A DNA stretch of 64,000 nt. Origin: AP-15 sp963814805. Its GTDB lineage: Bacteria > Pseudomonadota > Alphaproteobacteria > ATCC43930 > CGMCC-115725. A model generated the notes under the pieces. That model made no database searches. It was given only the letters and a program-made list of their open reading frames with translations, and was not told where the DNA came from. Both the position numbers and the translations under genes were made by a program. Location of the stretch: assembly GCA_963814805.1 (NCBI GenBank), contig CAWFER010000014.1:50583-114582 (forward strand), in the 5' to 3' direction. This document shows, one piece after another, positions 38,027 through 47,204 of the stretch (its first letter is position 1; every line of letters starts with the position of its first letter).

Positions 38027-38404
38027 TCAACTCGCCTTGCGTGCGAGGGTGAGCGGCAAGTCCAGCTCCACGCGGTCGTGCATCACCTTGGGCGTGATGC
38101 GTCCGCGCTCGCCGCGTTCGAGGCGGACCAGTCCATAGCCTTCCATCGTCCGCAACGTCCGTGACAGGTTGGACTTCGCCTTGCCGGTGATCCGCGCCAG
38201 TTCGTCCAGCGAGCCAGGCGCCTTCTCGGCAATGACGCGCAGCAAGTCGCGATTGCCGGCCGACAGGATTTTGGCGAAGAACTCCGTCGAGGTGAACCAC
38301 ACCTTCGGCTCCTCGGCTTTGGCGCGCCGCTCGCCCCGCGCCACCGCCATGGTGCGCGCCTTCATCTCCTCGTAGCTGGCGATGCCGACCTTCAAAGTGG
38401 TCAT
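38027..38404 (-). CDS. winged-helix antitoxin (TumA-like, HVO_A0114 type)
   Basis: A 125-residue protein. An N-terminal extension (KVGIASYEEMKARTMAVARG) is followed by a winged helix-turn-helix: ILSAGNRDLLRVIAEKAPGS, then LDELARITGKAKSNLSRTLRTM (recognition helix), then GLVRLERGERGRI (wing). It pairs with the upstream TumE-like gene, overlapping by 4 bp (ATGA, 38401-38404). As in this pair type, the DNA-binding protein is the likely antitoxin and autorepressor. Confidence 0.78.
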   Translation of the reverse strand: MTTLKVGIASYEEMKARTMAVARGERRAKAEEPKVWFTSTEFFAKILSAGNRDLLRVIAEKAPGSLDELARITGKAKSNLSRTLRTMEGYGLVRLERGERGRITPKVMHDRVELDLPLTLARKAS

Positions 38405-38754
38405 GGGATCACTCCTCTCTCGCGCAATACCGCGTCCACCGTCGTCCAAAAATCGGCGAGCAAGGTCGCCGCGTCCCGATACTCGTAAGCCCTGGTCGTA
38501 CGCAGCCGATGTCGATGGTCCTGAGGCTCGCCGCGCTTCTGCCTCGCCAACGGATGGGCGTTGTCGAACCCGACCAGCCGCTCGCCCTCCGGCCCGTGCA
38601 GCGTCAGTGAATAGTCGATGCCATGGGGCTTCTCCCGCGATACCGGCACTGGCGTCACGACGAACCGGACCCAGTGGCCGCCCTCCGGGTCCACCACGAG
38701 AACCTGCCCGTCGAGGTCGAGAAGCACATCGAGGGTCTGGTCGCGCGGCTCCAT
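38401..38754 (-). CDS. TumE-like toxin (DUF6516 type)
   Basis: A 117-residue protein. Family-like features are WVRFVVTPVPVSREKPHGID then YSLTLHGPEGERLVGFDNAH, a His/Arg-rich segment (QDHRHRLRTTRAYEYRDAAT) and LLADFWTTVDAVL near the end. The start may be ATG 38754 or GTG 38757. Its stop overlaps the antitoxin start. The toxic mechanism of this family is not established from sequence. It is located 400-750 bp after tRNA-Ser, suggesting an integrated accessory module. Confidence 0.75.
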   Translation of the reverse strand: MEPRDQTLDVLLDLDGQVLVVDPEGGHWVRFVVTPVPVSREKPHGIDYSLTLHGPEGERLVGFDNAHPLARQKRGEPQDHRHRLRTTRAYEYRDAATLLADFWTTVDAVLRERGVIP

Positions 38755-38922
38755 CACGGCATACTGTTATCACACCGAAGCAACTAGAACAAGGAGGGCA
38801 TTGGGCGGGCATCGGCAGGGTGGCCGTCGCTCGGAGCATTGATATCTTTGATCTTTCAGCCTTAAGCGCCAGCAGGGGGTGTCTGGATCGAGTCTACATA
38901 TCTCAATCGACCCAACCACATA

Positions 38923-38946
38923 GGCCGACCCGCCGGTCGGCCTTTT
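38923..38946 (+). terminator. intrinsic terminator hairpin (forward)
   Basis: A perfect 8-bp stem GGCCGACC / GGTCGGCC with a CGCC loop, followed by TTTT at 38943-38946. It lies 29 bp left of IS copy 1. No forward gene ends just before it, so it could belong to an unannotated transcript or be a remnant of the tRNA transcription unit moved away by insertion of the TA genes. Confidence 0.75.
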
Positions 38947-38974
38947 ACCTTGCCGTCCAAGTCGTTCCCTGCGA

Positions 38975-40012
38975 AAGGCTTATCCCTCTGCGTCCGGTGG
39001 ATCAATTAGTTGTGGTGGAGCGGGCGGATCGGTGTTAGGAACAAACATCGAACATCTGCTCTCGCGAGGCCGGCATGACCGATTTTCCCCGCTCCCTGAT
39101 GGAGTTCCAGCAGCGCTTCCCGGATCAGGCCGCCTGCGTCAGATACCTGTTCGCGGCACGCTGGCCCGAGGGCTTCGTCTGTCGCGCCTGCGGCAAGGCC
39201 AAGGCCTGGGAACTGCAGACCAAGCCGTGGACCTGGGAATGCGCCGCCTGCGGCAAGCAGACCTCGGTGACCGCCGGCACCATCATGCACCACTCCAAAC
39301 TGTCGCTGACCATCTGGTTCTGGGCGGCCTATCTGATGGCCACCCACTCCAACGGCATCTCGGCCTGGCAACTGCAACGTCAGCTCGCCCTCGGCTCCTA
39401 CAAGACGGCCTGGCTGATCTGCGCCAAGCTGCGCCGCAGCATGGTGGCGCCTGACCGCAGCCCGCTCGCCGGTCTGGTCGAGGTCGATGAGAACCGAGAT
39501 CGCCTGCCGCAGCAAGAACGATCCTGTGACCGGCGGCGGCGGACGCAGCCACCAGGGCAAGATGCTGGTCGTCGGCGCCGTCGAGGTCGAGGATGGCGGC
39601 GCCGGTCCGGGCCGCGTCCGGCTCGCCGAGGTGCCCGACTACTCGGCCGCCAGCCTGCATCCCTTTATCGCCGACAACCTCGCCCCGGGAACCACCGCCA
39701 GGACCGACGGATGGTCCGCCTATCCCGGCGCGCCCGGCGTCGGCCACGATCCTCACGTCATCGGCAAGATGGCCGCCCATGTCGTCCTGCCTTGGGTGCA
39801 CCGCATCTTCTCCAACCTCAAGGTCTGGGCTTTGGGCGTCTATCACGGCCTGCGTCGCCGCCATCTCCAATCCTACCTCGACGAATTCGTCTTCCAATTC
39901 AACCGCCGCCAAACCCGGCACGCCGCCTTCCGTTCGCTACTCGCCATCGCCGCCGGCCACACCCCCTTCACCTACCAAATGTTGGTCTCCCGGAAATAAC
40001 GGCATAAGCCTT
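38975..40012 (+). mobile_element. IS1595-family insertion sequence, copy 1
   Basis: A complete 1038-bp element. Ends are AAGGCTTATCCC at the left and, on the other strand at the right, AAGGCTTATGCCG, forming short imperfect inverted repeats. The 8-bp target duplication CCCTGCGA is exact at 38967-38974 and 40013-40020. Only two substitutions and the 2-bp indel difference near 39490 were noticed between this copy and copy 2 (56523-57558). It is inserted between the TumE/TumA region and a small membrane protein gene. Confidence 0.93.
39075..39999 (+). pseudogene. IS1595/ISXO2-type transposase, frame-split (copy 1)
   Basis: DDE-type transposase with an N-terminal zinc ribbon (CRACGKAKAWELQTKPWTWEC, then CGKQTSVTAGTIMH) and an ISXO2-like catalytic domain: LVEVDE (first Asp), then TARTDGWSAYP (second Asp), then HRIFSNLKVWALGVYHGLRR. 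The frame breaks at 39486-39490, right after VEVDE, where one extra A is present compared with the in-frame sequence GAGACCGAG. The second part continues as IACRSKNDPV to the stop at 39999. The joined length is about 308 residues. Confidence 0.9.
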
Positions 40013-40055
40013 CCCTGCGATTCCCGCTACTGTACACTTATCAAAATCCTCTAAG

Positions 40056-40421
40056 ATGAAGCGGTATCAATGTTCAGGCGGCTGGCGCCATATCTCGTGG
40101 TTTTCGCGGGCATTAGGCTTCTTCGCCTGCCTCAGCTACTTCGCCTACCTTGCGCGCACTTGCCCGCCGCACCCGGATCCCATGACTGGTCACGTCGTGC
40201 AGATGAATGACCATGGCTACTACTTTTACGTGTACCCGTGGCAAGGTTGGGTGCTAAATGTAGGGCCGTTTGCGTGCGTCGGCGCGACCTTCGCCATTGC
40301 GGGGATCGGTCAACGTCAAAACTGGAACTTAACGACCTTCACCGGCCCACGCTGGCTGAACTGGGTATACTTCGCTGCGTTTGGAGCCTGCTTGTTCTAC
40401 GTTTTCTACCGCTTCCCGTGA
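40056..40421 (+). CDS. hypothetical membrane protein
   Basis: A 121-residue protein with three hydrophobic segments: ALGFFACLSYFAYLA, GWVLNVGPFACVGATFAIAG and WLNWVYFAAFGACLFYVFY. No family recognised. It starts 35 bp after the right-hand target duplication of IS copy 1, so its promoter may have been displaced or replaced by the insertion. Confidence 0.6.
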   Translation: MKRYQCSGGWRHISWFSRALGFFACLSYFAYLARTCPPHPDPMTGHVVQMNDHGYYFYVYPWQGWVLNVGPFACVGATFAIAGIGQRQNWNLTTFTGPRWLNWVYFAAFGACLFYVFYRFP

Positions 40422-40572
40422 GCTTGCGCGACCCGTCGATTGCCGGCGGGTCGCTCCGCGCGGCTTGTTGTGAACGAGCACCCGTTTCCGTTCGGGGTCC
40501 AGGAGCCCAGTTTCGCCCTCTTGGCTCGGATCTGTGACAGGATGGAGGCCGGCGGAGAGGGAGGAGCACGCG

Positions 40573-41412
40573 ATGAGCGAGACGCAAAGAGTGGCGATCG
40601 TGACCGGTGCGGCGGGCGGCATCGGCAGGGCAATGGTGCGGGGCTTGCTGGCGGCCGGCGTCCGGGTCGCCGGCGTCGATCGCGACCGTGATCCGCTAGA
40701 GGCGCTTGCCGAGAGCGCGCGTGGGCAGGGAAAGGCCGCCGAGCTGCTCACCATCCAGACCGATCTGACAACGGACGCGGCCGCCGATGAGATCACCCGG
40801 GCGACGCGCGCCCGGTTTGGCCGGATCGACATCCTGGTCAACAATGCTGGGATCGGGCCCGGTGCAATCCGGCCTGACAGTTGGCAACGGCCGCTCAAGT
40901 TTTGGGAGGTAACGTCGGAGCAGTGGCGGCGCTTCGTTGCGGTCCACACAACGGCGCCGTTGGCGCTGACGAACGCGGTGGTTCCCGAGATGATGCGCCA
41001 GGGCTGGGGCCGGATCATCAACGTCACGACCAGCCTCGGCACGATGTTGAACGCCGGCTCTCCGGCCTACGGCCCATCCAAGGCCGCCCTCGAGGCGCTT
41101 AGCGCGATCATGGCGAAGGACCTCGATGGCGCTGGCGTGACCGTCAACGTTTTGGTTCCGGGTGGGATCACCAACACGCCGATGATCGGCGATAACGCAG
41201 GCTTCGACCGCGCCGGGATGATCCAGCCGGAAGTGATGGCGCCGCCTCTGGTCTGGCTCGTTTCCGATGCCGCCGGCAACGTGACCGGGCGGCGGTTTCT
41301 TGCCATCCATTGGGACAGCACGCTTCCGCCCGAACTAGCGGCCGAGAAGGCTGGCGCCGCGGTCGCCTGGACCAGCATCGCGACGATGCCGATCCGGCCG
41401 AGCCGCGGCTAG
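40573..41412 (+). CDS. short-chain dehydrogenase/reductase
   Basis: A 279-residue SDR. Cofactor motif VTGAAGGIGRAM (TGxxxGxG, residues about 10-20), DILVNNAGIG, and catalytic Ser...Tyr-x-x-x-Lys as TTSLGTMLNAGSPAYGPSK. The C-terminal LVWLVSDAAGNVTGRRFLAI is standard. An Arg-rich acidic pattern at VDRDRD suggests preference for NAD(H). It is the first gene of the 40.5-48.4 kb catabolic set. GGAGAGGGAGG precedes ATG 40573. Confidence 0.88.
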   Translation: MSETQRVAIVTGAAGGIGRAMVRGLLAAGVRVAGVDRDRDPLEALAESARGQGKAAELLTIQTDLTTDAAADEITRATRARFGRIDILVNNAGIGPGAIRPDSWQRPLKFWEVTSEQWRRFVAVHTTAPLALTNAVVPEMMRQGWGRIINVTTSLGTMLNAGSPAYGPSKAALEALSAIMAKDLDGAGVTVNVLVPGGITNTPMIGDNAGFDRAGMIQPEVMAPPLVWLVSDAAGNVTGRRFLAIHWDSTLPPELAAEKAGAAVAWTSIATMPIRPSRG

Positions 41413-41522
41413 CCGGGTCGGGCGAGCAGACCCTGCCGCCGACGCTCTCCGGGCCGAATGGCTGCCACCGGTCTTTCATAGTTCGGCCTGACGGCGCAGA
41501 GGAAGGGCATCGGTGTTTTCGG

Positions 41523-41942
41523 TCAGCACTGCATCAACTCGATGCTGACACCGTCGGGCGCCGCGACATAGCACAGCAGGCTGCCGCCAACCCCTTTCTT
41601 CAACTCGACCGGGAAGGCGACGCCCTTTGCTCGCAGCTCGTCGCAGAACGTCGCGAGATCACCCTGGTACATAAAGCCAAAATGGTCGATGCCGCGCGCG
41701 TCGTGGCTGGAAAAGTCGGCGAATTGCCGGATCGGCCGGGCGGCGGCCGGGGCCTCGCCCGGTCGTTGTCCGCGAATGAGGATGGTCACGCCGCCGAGAT
41801 CGACGAAAATTTGCGGGGCGCCGCGTGCTATCGTATTGGCGGTGATCGTGGCCCCGAAGATCTCGACGTACCATTTCGCCGAGGCTTCCGGATCTTGGCT
41901 GATGATGTGAACATGGTCGAATTTGAACGCGGAATTGCTCAT
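41523..41942 (-). CDS. VOC family (glyoxalase-like) protein
   Basis: A 139-residue vicinal-oxygen-chelate protein. The metal ligands are suggested by FKFDHVHIIS (His), GIDHFGFMY (His) and DGVSIELMQ (Glu), in the expected beta-alpha-beta-beta-beta order. It could be an epimerase, lyase or dioxygenase; the substrate is unknown. It is divergent from the 2-hydroxyacid dehydrogenase gene with 84 bp between the starts. Confidence 0.85.
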   Translation of the reverse strand: MSNSAFKFDHVHIISQDPEASAKWYVEIFGATITANTIARGAPQIFVDLGGVTILIRGQRPGEAPAAARPIRQFADFSSHDARGIDHFGFMYQGDLATFCDELRAKGVAFPVELKKGVGGSLLCYVAAPDGVSIELMQC

Positions 41943-42026
41943 GGTTGCCCTCTTGTCTGCGAGATCGTCAGGGTTTGACCGGCTCGCCGGTCTGGCAAGC
42001 CCGCTTGAGCGAGTGTAACCCGCGCC

Positions 42027-42995
42027 ATGATCGCCGCTGCCGATAACATCGTCATTTGCTTTGCCCACGTTGCCTATCGGCTGCAAGAGCGGTTCTTGGC
42101 GCTTGAGACCGGCATCGACAGCTTCGCTGTTCGCGACCGCGAAACCTTGGAAAAGCGGGTCGGCGAAGCCGACGTGCTGGTGATCTCCGGGCTGTGGCGG
42201 AACCAGCTCCTCGATCAGACGAAACGGCTCCGCTTCATTCAGTCGATCGGCGCCGGCACCGACCAATTCCCGCGCGAAGATCTGGCCAGCCGCGGCATCC
42301 GATTAGCGAGCGCCCATGGCGTCAACGCTGGCGCGGTCGCCGAGCACGCGATCGCGCTGATGCTGGCCTTGAGCCGCCGTCTTCCTGAGGCCCGCGACAA
42401 CCAGCGCCGGCGCATCTGGCGGGGCATGATTGGCGATCCCGCCCAACGCGAGGACGAACTCGGCGGCAAGACGCTCCTTGTCGTCGGCCTGGGCGACATC
42501 GGCGGACGGTTGGCCCAACTGGCCAAGGCCTTCGATATGCACGTCGTCGGTCTGCGCCGCCATCCGGCGTTAGGCCGCGGTCCCGCGGATGCGGTGCACG
42601 CCATGGGCGACCTCCACGCGCTGTTGCCTGATGCCGATTTCGTGGCCCTCACCTGCCCGCTGACCGCCGAGACGGAAAACCTGATCGACGCCGAAGCGCT
42701 CAGCCGGATGAAACCGACCGCCCAGCTGGTCAACGTCGCGCGCGGGCGGGTCGCCGATCAGACGGCACTGATCGAGGCGCTGGCGGCGCGCCGGATCGCC
42801 GGCGCCGGCATCGACGTGACCGCAGAAGAACCGCTGGCGCCAAGTTCGCCGCTTTGGGCGATGGAGCATGTCCTGATCACGCCCCACACCGCGGGCGAGA
42901 CCCGGCGTTATGAGGACAACGTCATCGAGATCCTGCTCGACAATCTGGGACGTTTGCGGCGTGGCGAAACGCAATTGCGCAACCAGATTGTCTGA
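42027..42995 (+). CDS. D-2-hydroxyacid dehydrogenase
   Basis: A 322-residue NAD(P)-dependent enzyme of the D-isomer 2-hydroxyacid group. The Rossmann motif GGKTLLVVGLGDIGGRLAQL lies near residue 150, with catalytic Arg in LVNVARGRVAD, Glu in GIDVTAEEPL and His in LITPHTAGETRR. It interconverts a 2-oxoacid and a D-2-hydroxyacid. The neighbouring set suggests a role in degrading a larger acid, not glycolysis. Confidence 0.88.
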   Translation: MIAAADNIVICFAHVAYRLQERFLALETGIDSFAVRDRETLEKRVGEADVLVISGLWRNQLLDQTKRLRFIQSIGAGTDQFPREDLASRGIRLASAHGVNAGAVAEHAIALMLALSRRLPEARDNQRRRIWRGMIGDPAQREDELGGKTLLVVGLGDIGGRLAQLAKAFDMHVVGLRRHPALGRGPADAVHAMGDLHALLPDADFVALTCPLTAETENLIDAEALSRMKPTAQLVNVARGRVADQTALIEALAARRIAGAGIDVTAEEPLAPSSPLWAMEHVLITPHTAGETRRYEDNVIEILLDNLGRLRRGETQLRNQIV

Positions 42996-43169
42996 GGCTT
43001 TAGCCCAACAGCGCTCCCCTTTGGCCGCCGCCCGAGGCCGACAGCCCCGCCTTGGCCCCGAACGCTTGTTTGCGATCGCAGGCTTTTCAGTTTGCGTGCA
43101 GGATAGGAAGATTGTCGGATCGAGCGCGCCCCTCAATCGACAGCGAGGTCGCCAAAGGGAGAAGGTCGG

Positions 43170-43982
43170 ATGGGCAGGCTGGACGGAAAAGTGGCGATCG
43201 TAACGGGCGCGGCGCGAGGCCTCGGGCGGGCATATGCCAAGAGGCTCGCCGGGCTCGGCGCCAAGCTGGCGGTCGCCGACCTCAACTTGCGTTCGTACGA
43301 GGAGTTCGAGACCGAGGCGCAGGATATGACCGGCGAAACGACCGTCGCCGAGATCGAGGCGTCGGGCGGGACGGCGTTGGGGATCGAGGTTGATGTCCGG
43401 GATGACGCGGCAGTCGACGCGATGGCGGCGCGGGTCCTCCGGGAGTGGGGGCGGGTTGACGTGCTGGTCGCCAATGCCGGCGGCGGCCGTGGTCGGCCGA
43501 TGGACACCAAGGCGAGTTCCCTCGACCCGGCGCTGTTGCGCCTCGTCACCGAGATGAACCTGTTCGGGACGGTCTATAGCTGCAATGCGGTCGCCCGTAT
43601 CATGAAGCAGCAGCGCTGCGGGAAGATCATCACCGTGAGCTCGATAGCGGGCACGGCGCCATCCGCCGATGGCGGGTACGCTCATTACGGAGCGGCGAAG
43701 GCCGCCATCGCCCATTACACGAGATATCTGGCGCAGGATCTCGGACCGTTCGGAATCACCGCAAACTGTATCGCCCCTGGCGTGATCGCGACAGGACGGA
43801 TCATGGCGACGGTCATTCCGGGCAGCAGCCAGAGCAACCGCGATCGGGCTGAGTTGGTCGCCCTCCGGCGTCTTGGGACGGTCGAGGATTGCGCCAAGGT
43901 GGTCGAGTTTTTGGCGACCGACCTGTCAGATTATGTGACCGGAGCAGTGATCCCGATCGACGGCGGGCTGGTGCGGGGATAG
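43170..43982 (+). CDS. short-chain dehydrogenase/reductase
   Basis: A 270-residue SDR, unlike the first in sequence detail. It has VTGAARGLGRAYAKR, VDVLVANAGGG (NAG), catalytic Ser in TVSSIAG and Tyr-x-x-x-Lys in YAHYGAAKA, and ends in TGAVIPIDGGLVRG. The long insert after the second strand (LRSYEEFETEAQDMTGETTV) resembles SDRs coupled to mycofactocin-like or fused cofactor use, but this is only a suggestion. A GGAGAAGG site precedes ATG 43170. Confidence 0.88.
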   Translation: MGRLDGKVAIVTGAARGLGRAYAKRLAGLGAKLAVADLNLRSYEEFETEAQDMTGETTVAEIEASGGTALGIEVDVRDDAAVDAMAARVLREWGRVDVLVANAGGGRGRPMDTKASSLDPALLRLVTEMNLFGTVYSCNAVARIMKQQRCGKIITVSSIAGTAPSADGGYAHYGAAKAAIAHYTRYLAQDLGPFGITANCIAPGVIATGRIMATVIPGSSQSNRDRAELVALRRLGTVEDCAKVVEFLATDLSDYVTGAVIPIDGGLVRG

Positions 43983-44052
43983 GCGTCAGCGGACTCGGCG
44001 GTTGTGATGACCCGCCGACCCGATCCGATCTCGCCTAACCGCGGCGACGAAT

Positions 44053-44799
44053 TCAGGCGACCCGTGCCCACTCAGCGGGAACCGGCTGCGCCCGCTGGTC
44101 CGCGACCAGTTTTCTGCGGCGGGCCTGCTCCTCGGGGCTGATGGAAGCCGGGTCCTCGCGGAACTCCGGACCCATCGCCATCGCCTTCTTGACCGCCGGG
44201 CGCTCGCCGATCTCCTCGAGCCAGCGTTTCAGGTTCGGGAACTCGTCGATGTCGATTTTCCGGGTCGCCCAGCTCGATGCCCACGGATAGCAAATCATGT
44301 CGGCGATCGTGTATTGGCCGGCGGCGAGATAACGCTTGTTGAACAAGCCCAGGTTCATAACCCCGTAGATGCGATGCGCTTCATTGTCGAAGCGGCGGAT
44401 CGCGTAGGATAGATCGCCGTTGTTCCCGGCCTCGAGCGCGCGCCGGAAATGGCCTTGCTCGCCAAGCTTGGGGCCCTGGTTGGCGAGCTGCCAGCTGACC
44501 CACTGGGCGACATCGTATCGGCCGCGCGGGTCCGACGGCATAAACCGTCCGGTCTTCTCGGCGAGGTAGGTCATGATCGCCCCGGATTCAAAGATCGACA
44601 TCGGGGCGCCGCCGCCCATCGGCTCGTCGTCGATGATTGCCGGCATCCGGCCATTTGGCGAAATCTTCAAAAAGTTCGGAGTGAGCTGGTCGCCGCGCCC
44701 GATATTGATCGGCTTGATCGTGTAAGGAAGCCCCAACTCCTCGAGCAGGATGACGACCTTTTTGCCGTTTCCGGTCGGCCAGAAATAGAGGTCGATCAT
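44053..44799 (-). CDS. glutathione S-transferase (YfcG/Nu-like)
   Basis: A 248-residue GST. The N-terminal thioredoxin-like domain starts MIDLYFWPTGNGKKVVILLE, with NGRMPAIID and the Glu-Ser motif IFESGAIMTYLAE that binds the glutathione gamma-glutamyl group. The C-terminal helical domain includes YTIADMICYPWAS (N-capping Asp). The Nu-class features fit disulfide-bond reductase or isomerase activity. It is convergent with the second SDR, leaving 70 bp. Confidence 0.88.
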   Translation of the reverse strand: MIDLYFWPTGNGKKVVILLEELGLPYTIKPINIGRGDQLTPNFLKISPNGRMPAIIDDEPMGGGAPMSIFESGAIMTYLAEKTGRFMPSDPRGRYDVAQWVSWQLANQGPKLGEQGHFRRALEAGNNGDLSYAIRRFDNEAHRIYGVMNLGLFNKRYLAAGQYTIADMICYPWASSWATRKIDIDEFPNLKRWLEEIGERPAVKKAMAMGPEFREDPASISPEEQARRRKLVADQRAQPVPAEWARVA

Positions 44800-45197
44800 T
44801 TGCGTGCCCTCCCTTCGAAAATCGCGCGCCATAACCGGCGGAGCCGTTGGCGACAGCCTGTCAGCCGGCGCCGATCATCCGACAAGTGGCGTCGCTCGTC
44901 CAGGCCGGCAACGGCGATCTCGGGCCGGACCCAACCCACCCGCGACAGCACCAGCGGCGAGCCGAACCGGGTCGAACGCGGCGGCGCGACATCAGACATC
45001 GCCGCGATCGCTGGCTCTCCCATACCATTGGGCGCACGATTGATCTCACCGCAACAATGCCGCCGAAGCGGTCGATATGGTCCGCCTCCACCTTACCCTT
45101 TCCCGGTTGTTCCTGACGATCGTCGGGCCGGGGACGCTGGCCTGCGCCACCCGTCACCCTCGGCCACGGTGGCCAGAGCTGCGAGCTACGCTCCCGG
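44800..45197. other. 398-bp region without a supported gene
   Basis: This lies upstream of the GST gene and downstream of the class II aldolase gene, both on the reverse strand. I see no coding frame with supported features, no RNA gene and no clear hairpin. Confidence 0.4.
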
Positions 45198-45971
45198 TTA
45201 TTGCTTGTAAGAGGGGTCGATGCGGTCGAGCTTGCGCAACAGGGCCGGCCATTCGAACTTGGCCGGGTCATCGCGGCCGCTGACGAGGCGCATCCTGGCG
45301 TTGTCATAGGCCGCGCTGACGACGGCGTCGCCGATCGGGTGGAATTCGGCGCCCGATTGCTGGAAGGCAAGCTGCATCGCACAAGCCCGCTCCATGCGAT
45401 AGGTCGCGATAAAGGCTGCGGCGATGCTCGCGCCGACGACCAGCAGGCCGTGATTGCGCAGGACCATGATATGGCGATCACCGAGATCAGCGAGAAAACG
45501 CGCGCGCTCCTCGGGATTGCGCGCCGTGCCCTCGTAGTCGTGATAGGCGACATCGCCGATCACCTGCAGCGCGTGCTGGTTGAGCGGCAGCAACCCAGCT
45601 TTTTGCATCGACACGGCGCAGCCGGCAATCGAGTGGGTGTGAAGCACGCAAGCCACTTCCGGCCGTGCCGCGTGCACCGTGCTCGGGATTGCGAAACCGC
45701 CGCTGTTGATCTCGGATTGCGAGGGCTCGACCTTGTTGCCGTCGCGATCGATCTTGACCAGCGACGAGGCGCTCACCTCGTCGAACAGAAGGCCGTAGGG
45801 GTTGATCAGGAAATGATCCTCTCGCCCGGGCACCCGCGCCGTGATGCGGGTATTGATCAGGTCCGACCATCCGAACAGATCGACGAGGCGGTAGCAGGCG
45901 GCAAGATCAAGCCGCGTCTGCCATTCCTCGGCCGACATCCGCGCAGGCATTGCCGTTACGGTTGACGCCAT
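45198..45971 (-). CDS. class II aldolase/adducin family protein
   Basis: A 257-residue zinc-dependent aldolase/decarboxylase-fold protein. Metal ligands appear in CVLHTHSIAGCAVS (HxH) and MVLRNHGLLVVGA (His). AACYRLVDLFGWSDLINTRI is the N-terminal block. It splits or rearranges a 2-keto-3-deoxy or related hydroxy acid; the reaction here is unknown. The upstream region (263 bp) is shared with the divergent PEP-mutase family gene. Confidence 0.88.
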   Translation of the reverse strand: MASTVTAMPARMSAEEWQTRLDLAACYRLVDLFGWSDLINTRITARVPGREDHFLINPYGLLFDEVSASSLVKIDRDGNKVEPSQSEINSGGFAIPSTVHAARPEVACVLHTHSIAGCAVSMQKAGLLPLNQHALQVIGDVAYHDYEGTARNPEERARFLADLGDRHIMVLRNHGLLVVGASIAAAFIATYRMERACAMQLAFQQSGAEFHPIGDAVVSAAYDNARMRLVSGRDDPAKFEWPALLRKLDRIDPSYKQ

Positions 45972-46240
45972 GGGCTTCCTCCAATCCGCACAGATTCCGC
46001 TCGAGATCAGCGCACGCGCCGCACTCCACGGTCAAGCCGCCCGGCGAGTTCAGGGGCAATCTCGCGCTTTTGATCGATGGCGGCAATGACGCGACAGGTA
46101 ATTCGACGACCGGCGGGCTGGCCTGAGCCCGAACCCCGATAATTACCAAAAGCCGCGGCCAAACCTCGATCCCGTCACCGCCTGGCGTCCGCCTGCGATA
46201 TTCTGATCGGCGAAGGCTAGAAATAGAAGGGGCGGTGGTG

Positions 46241-47173
46241 ATGAGCGCGAAGCCACAATCGAGATCGGCGCGCCTGCAGGAACTGATCCGGCGCCGGGAC
46301 AAGGTGCTGGCGGTCCTGCACCCGCCGACTGCGGCGCATGCCCGGATCATGGAAAAAGCCGGTTGCGAGGCGTTGTTCGTCGGCACCGGCGGGGTGGTCG
46401 GCGCCTATACGGGTCTTGCCGATGTCGGCGCTGCGACGATGACCGAATGCGTGACGATCGCCGGCTGGATCGCCGACAGCGTGTCGATCCCGGTGATCAT
46501 GGACGGCGACACCGGTCATGGCGGCATCATGGCCGTGCGTCGGATGATCCGCGAATGCATCCGCGCCGGGGTTGCCGGCGTACGCATTGACGACCAGCCG
46601 ATCGAAGGCAAGCGCAGCACGCAGAGCGCCGGCGTCGAGGTCGTGCCGCTCGACCAGGCGATCGCACGCTATCGCGCAGCCGTCGATATGAAGAACGAAC
46701 TCGACCCGAACTTCGTGGTAATGGCGCAGTGCTACGCCCGCGATGCCCCGGGCGGCGCCTTGGCGGACACGATCGCCCGGATGCGGGCCTACCGTGAGGC
46801 GGCTGGCGTCGACTGGGTGCAGTTCGAATCGCCCCATTCGGTCGACGAAATCAGAGCGGCGCGCGCAGCGGTGGCGGGGCCGTTTTCTTTCATGAAGGGG
46901 AAGCTCGGCCGCTACCTCGATCTCGACGAGCATCTGGCGCTCGGCGTCACTATCGCCTGGTATCCGGGTTTCACGCACCACGTCACCTGGGCGGCGCTGT
47001 GGGATTTCATGAGCGCGTTCCAGTCGGGCGGCGTCAAGGCGTGGGACAGCTTTGTCGAGAGCCGCCTCGATCGGCCTTATCCCGCGCCCGAGGCGCCTGA
47101 GGATGGCGAAAGCGGAGCCAAACAGCAGGCGCTCGAACAACGCTACTTTTCGTCAGGCGCTCGCCGCCAATAG
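46241..47173 (+). CDS. isocitrate lyase / PEP mutase family protein
   Basis: A 310-residue TIM-barrel enzyme. It has VLAVLHPPTAAHARIMEKAG, IPVIMDGDTGHG (metal-binding Asp region), GVRIDDQPI and VVMAQCYARDAPGG. The family includes 2-methylisocitrate lyase, oxaloacetate decarboxylase and petal-death-protein type lyases; the KKCGH motif of isocitrate lyase is absent. It cleaves or decarboxylates a 2-oxo or hydroxy diacid by inference. The start at ATG 46241 follows AGAAGGGG; two GTG codons just upstream are alternatives. Confidence 0.86.
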   Translation: MSAKPQSRSARLQELIRRRDKVLAVLHPPTAAHARIMEKAGCEALFVGTGGVVGAYTGLADVGAATMTECVTIAGWIADSVSIPVIMDGDTGHGGIMAVRRMIRECIRAGVAGVRIDDQPIEGKRSTQSAGVEVVPLDQAIARYRAAVDMKNELDPNFVVMAQCYARDAPGGALADTIARMRAYREAAGVDWVQFESPHSVDEIRAARAAVAGPFSFMKGKLGRYLDLDEHLALGVTIAWYPGFTHHVTWAALWDFMSAFQSGGVKAWDSFVESRLDRPYPAPEAPEDGESGAKQQALEQRYFSSGARRQ

Positions 47174-47204
47174 ATTTTAACACCATTCGTAGGGGGAGTG
47201 AGCC

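Noticed and set aside
40430..40456. Hairpin GCGACCCG ... CGGGTCGC after the 40056-40421 gene
   Set aside because: The stem is good but the loop is 11 bases and no T-run follows, so it is not called a terminator.
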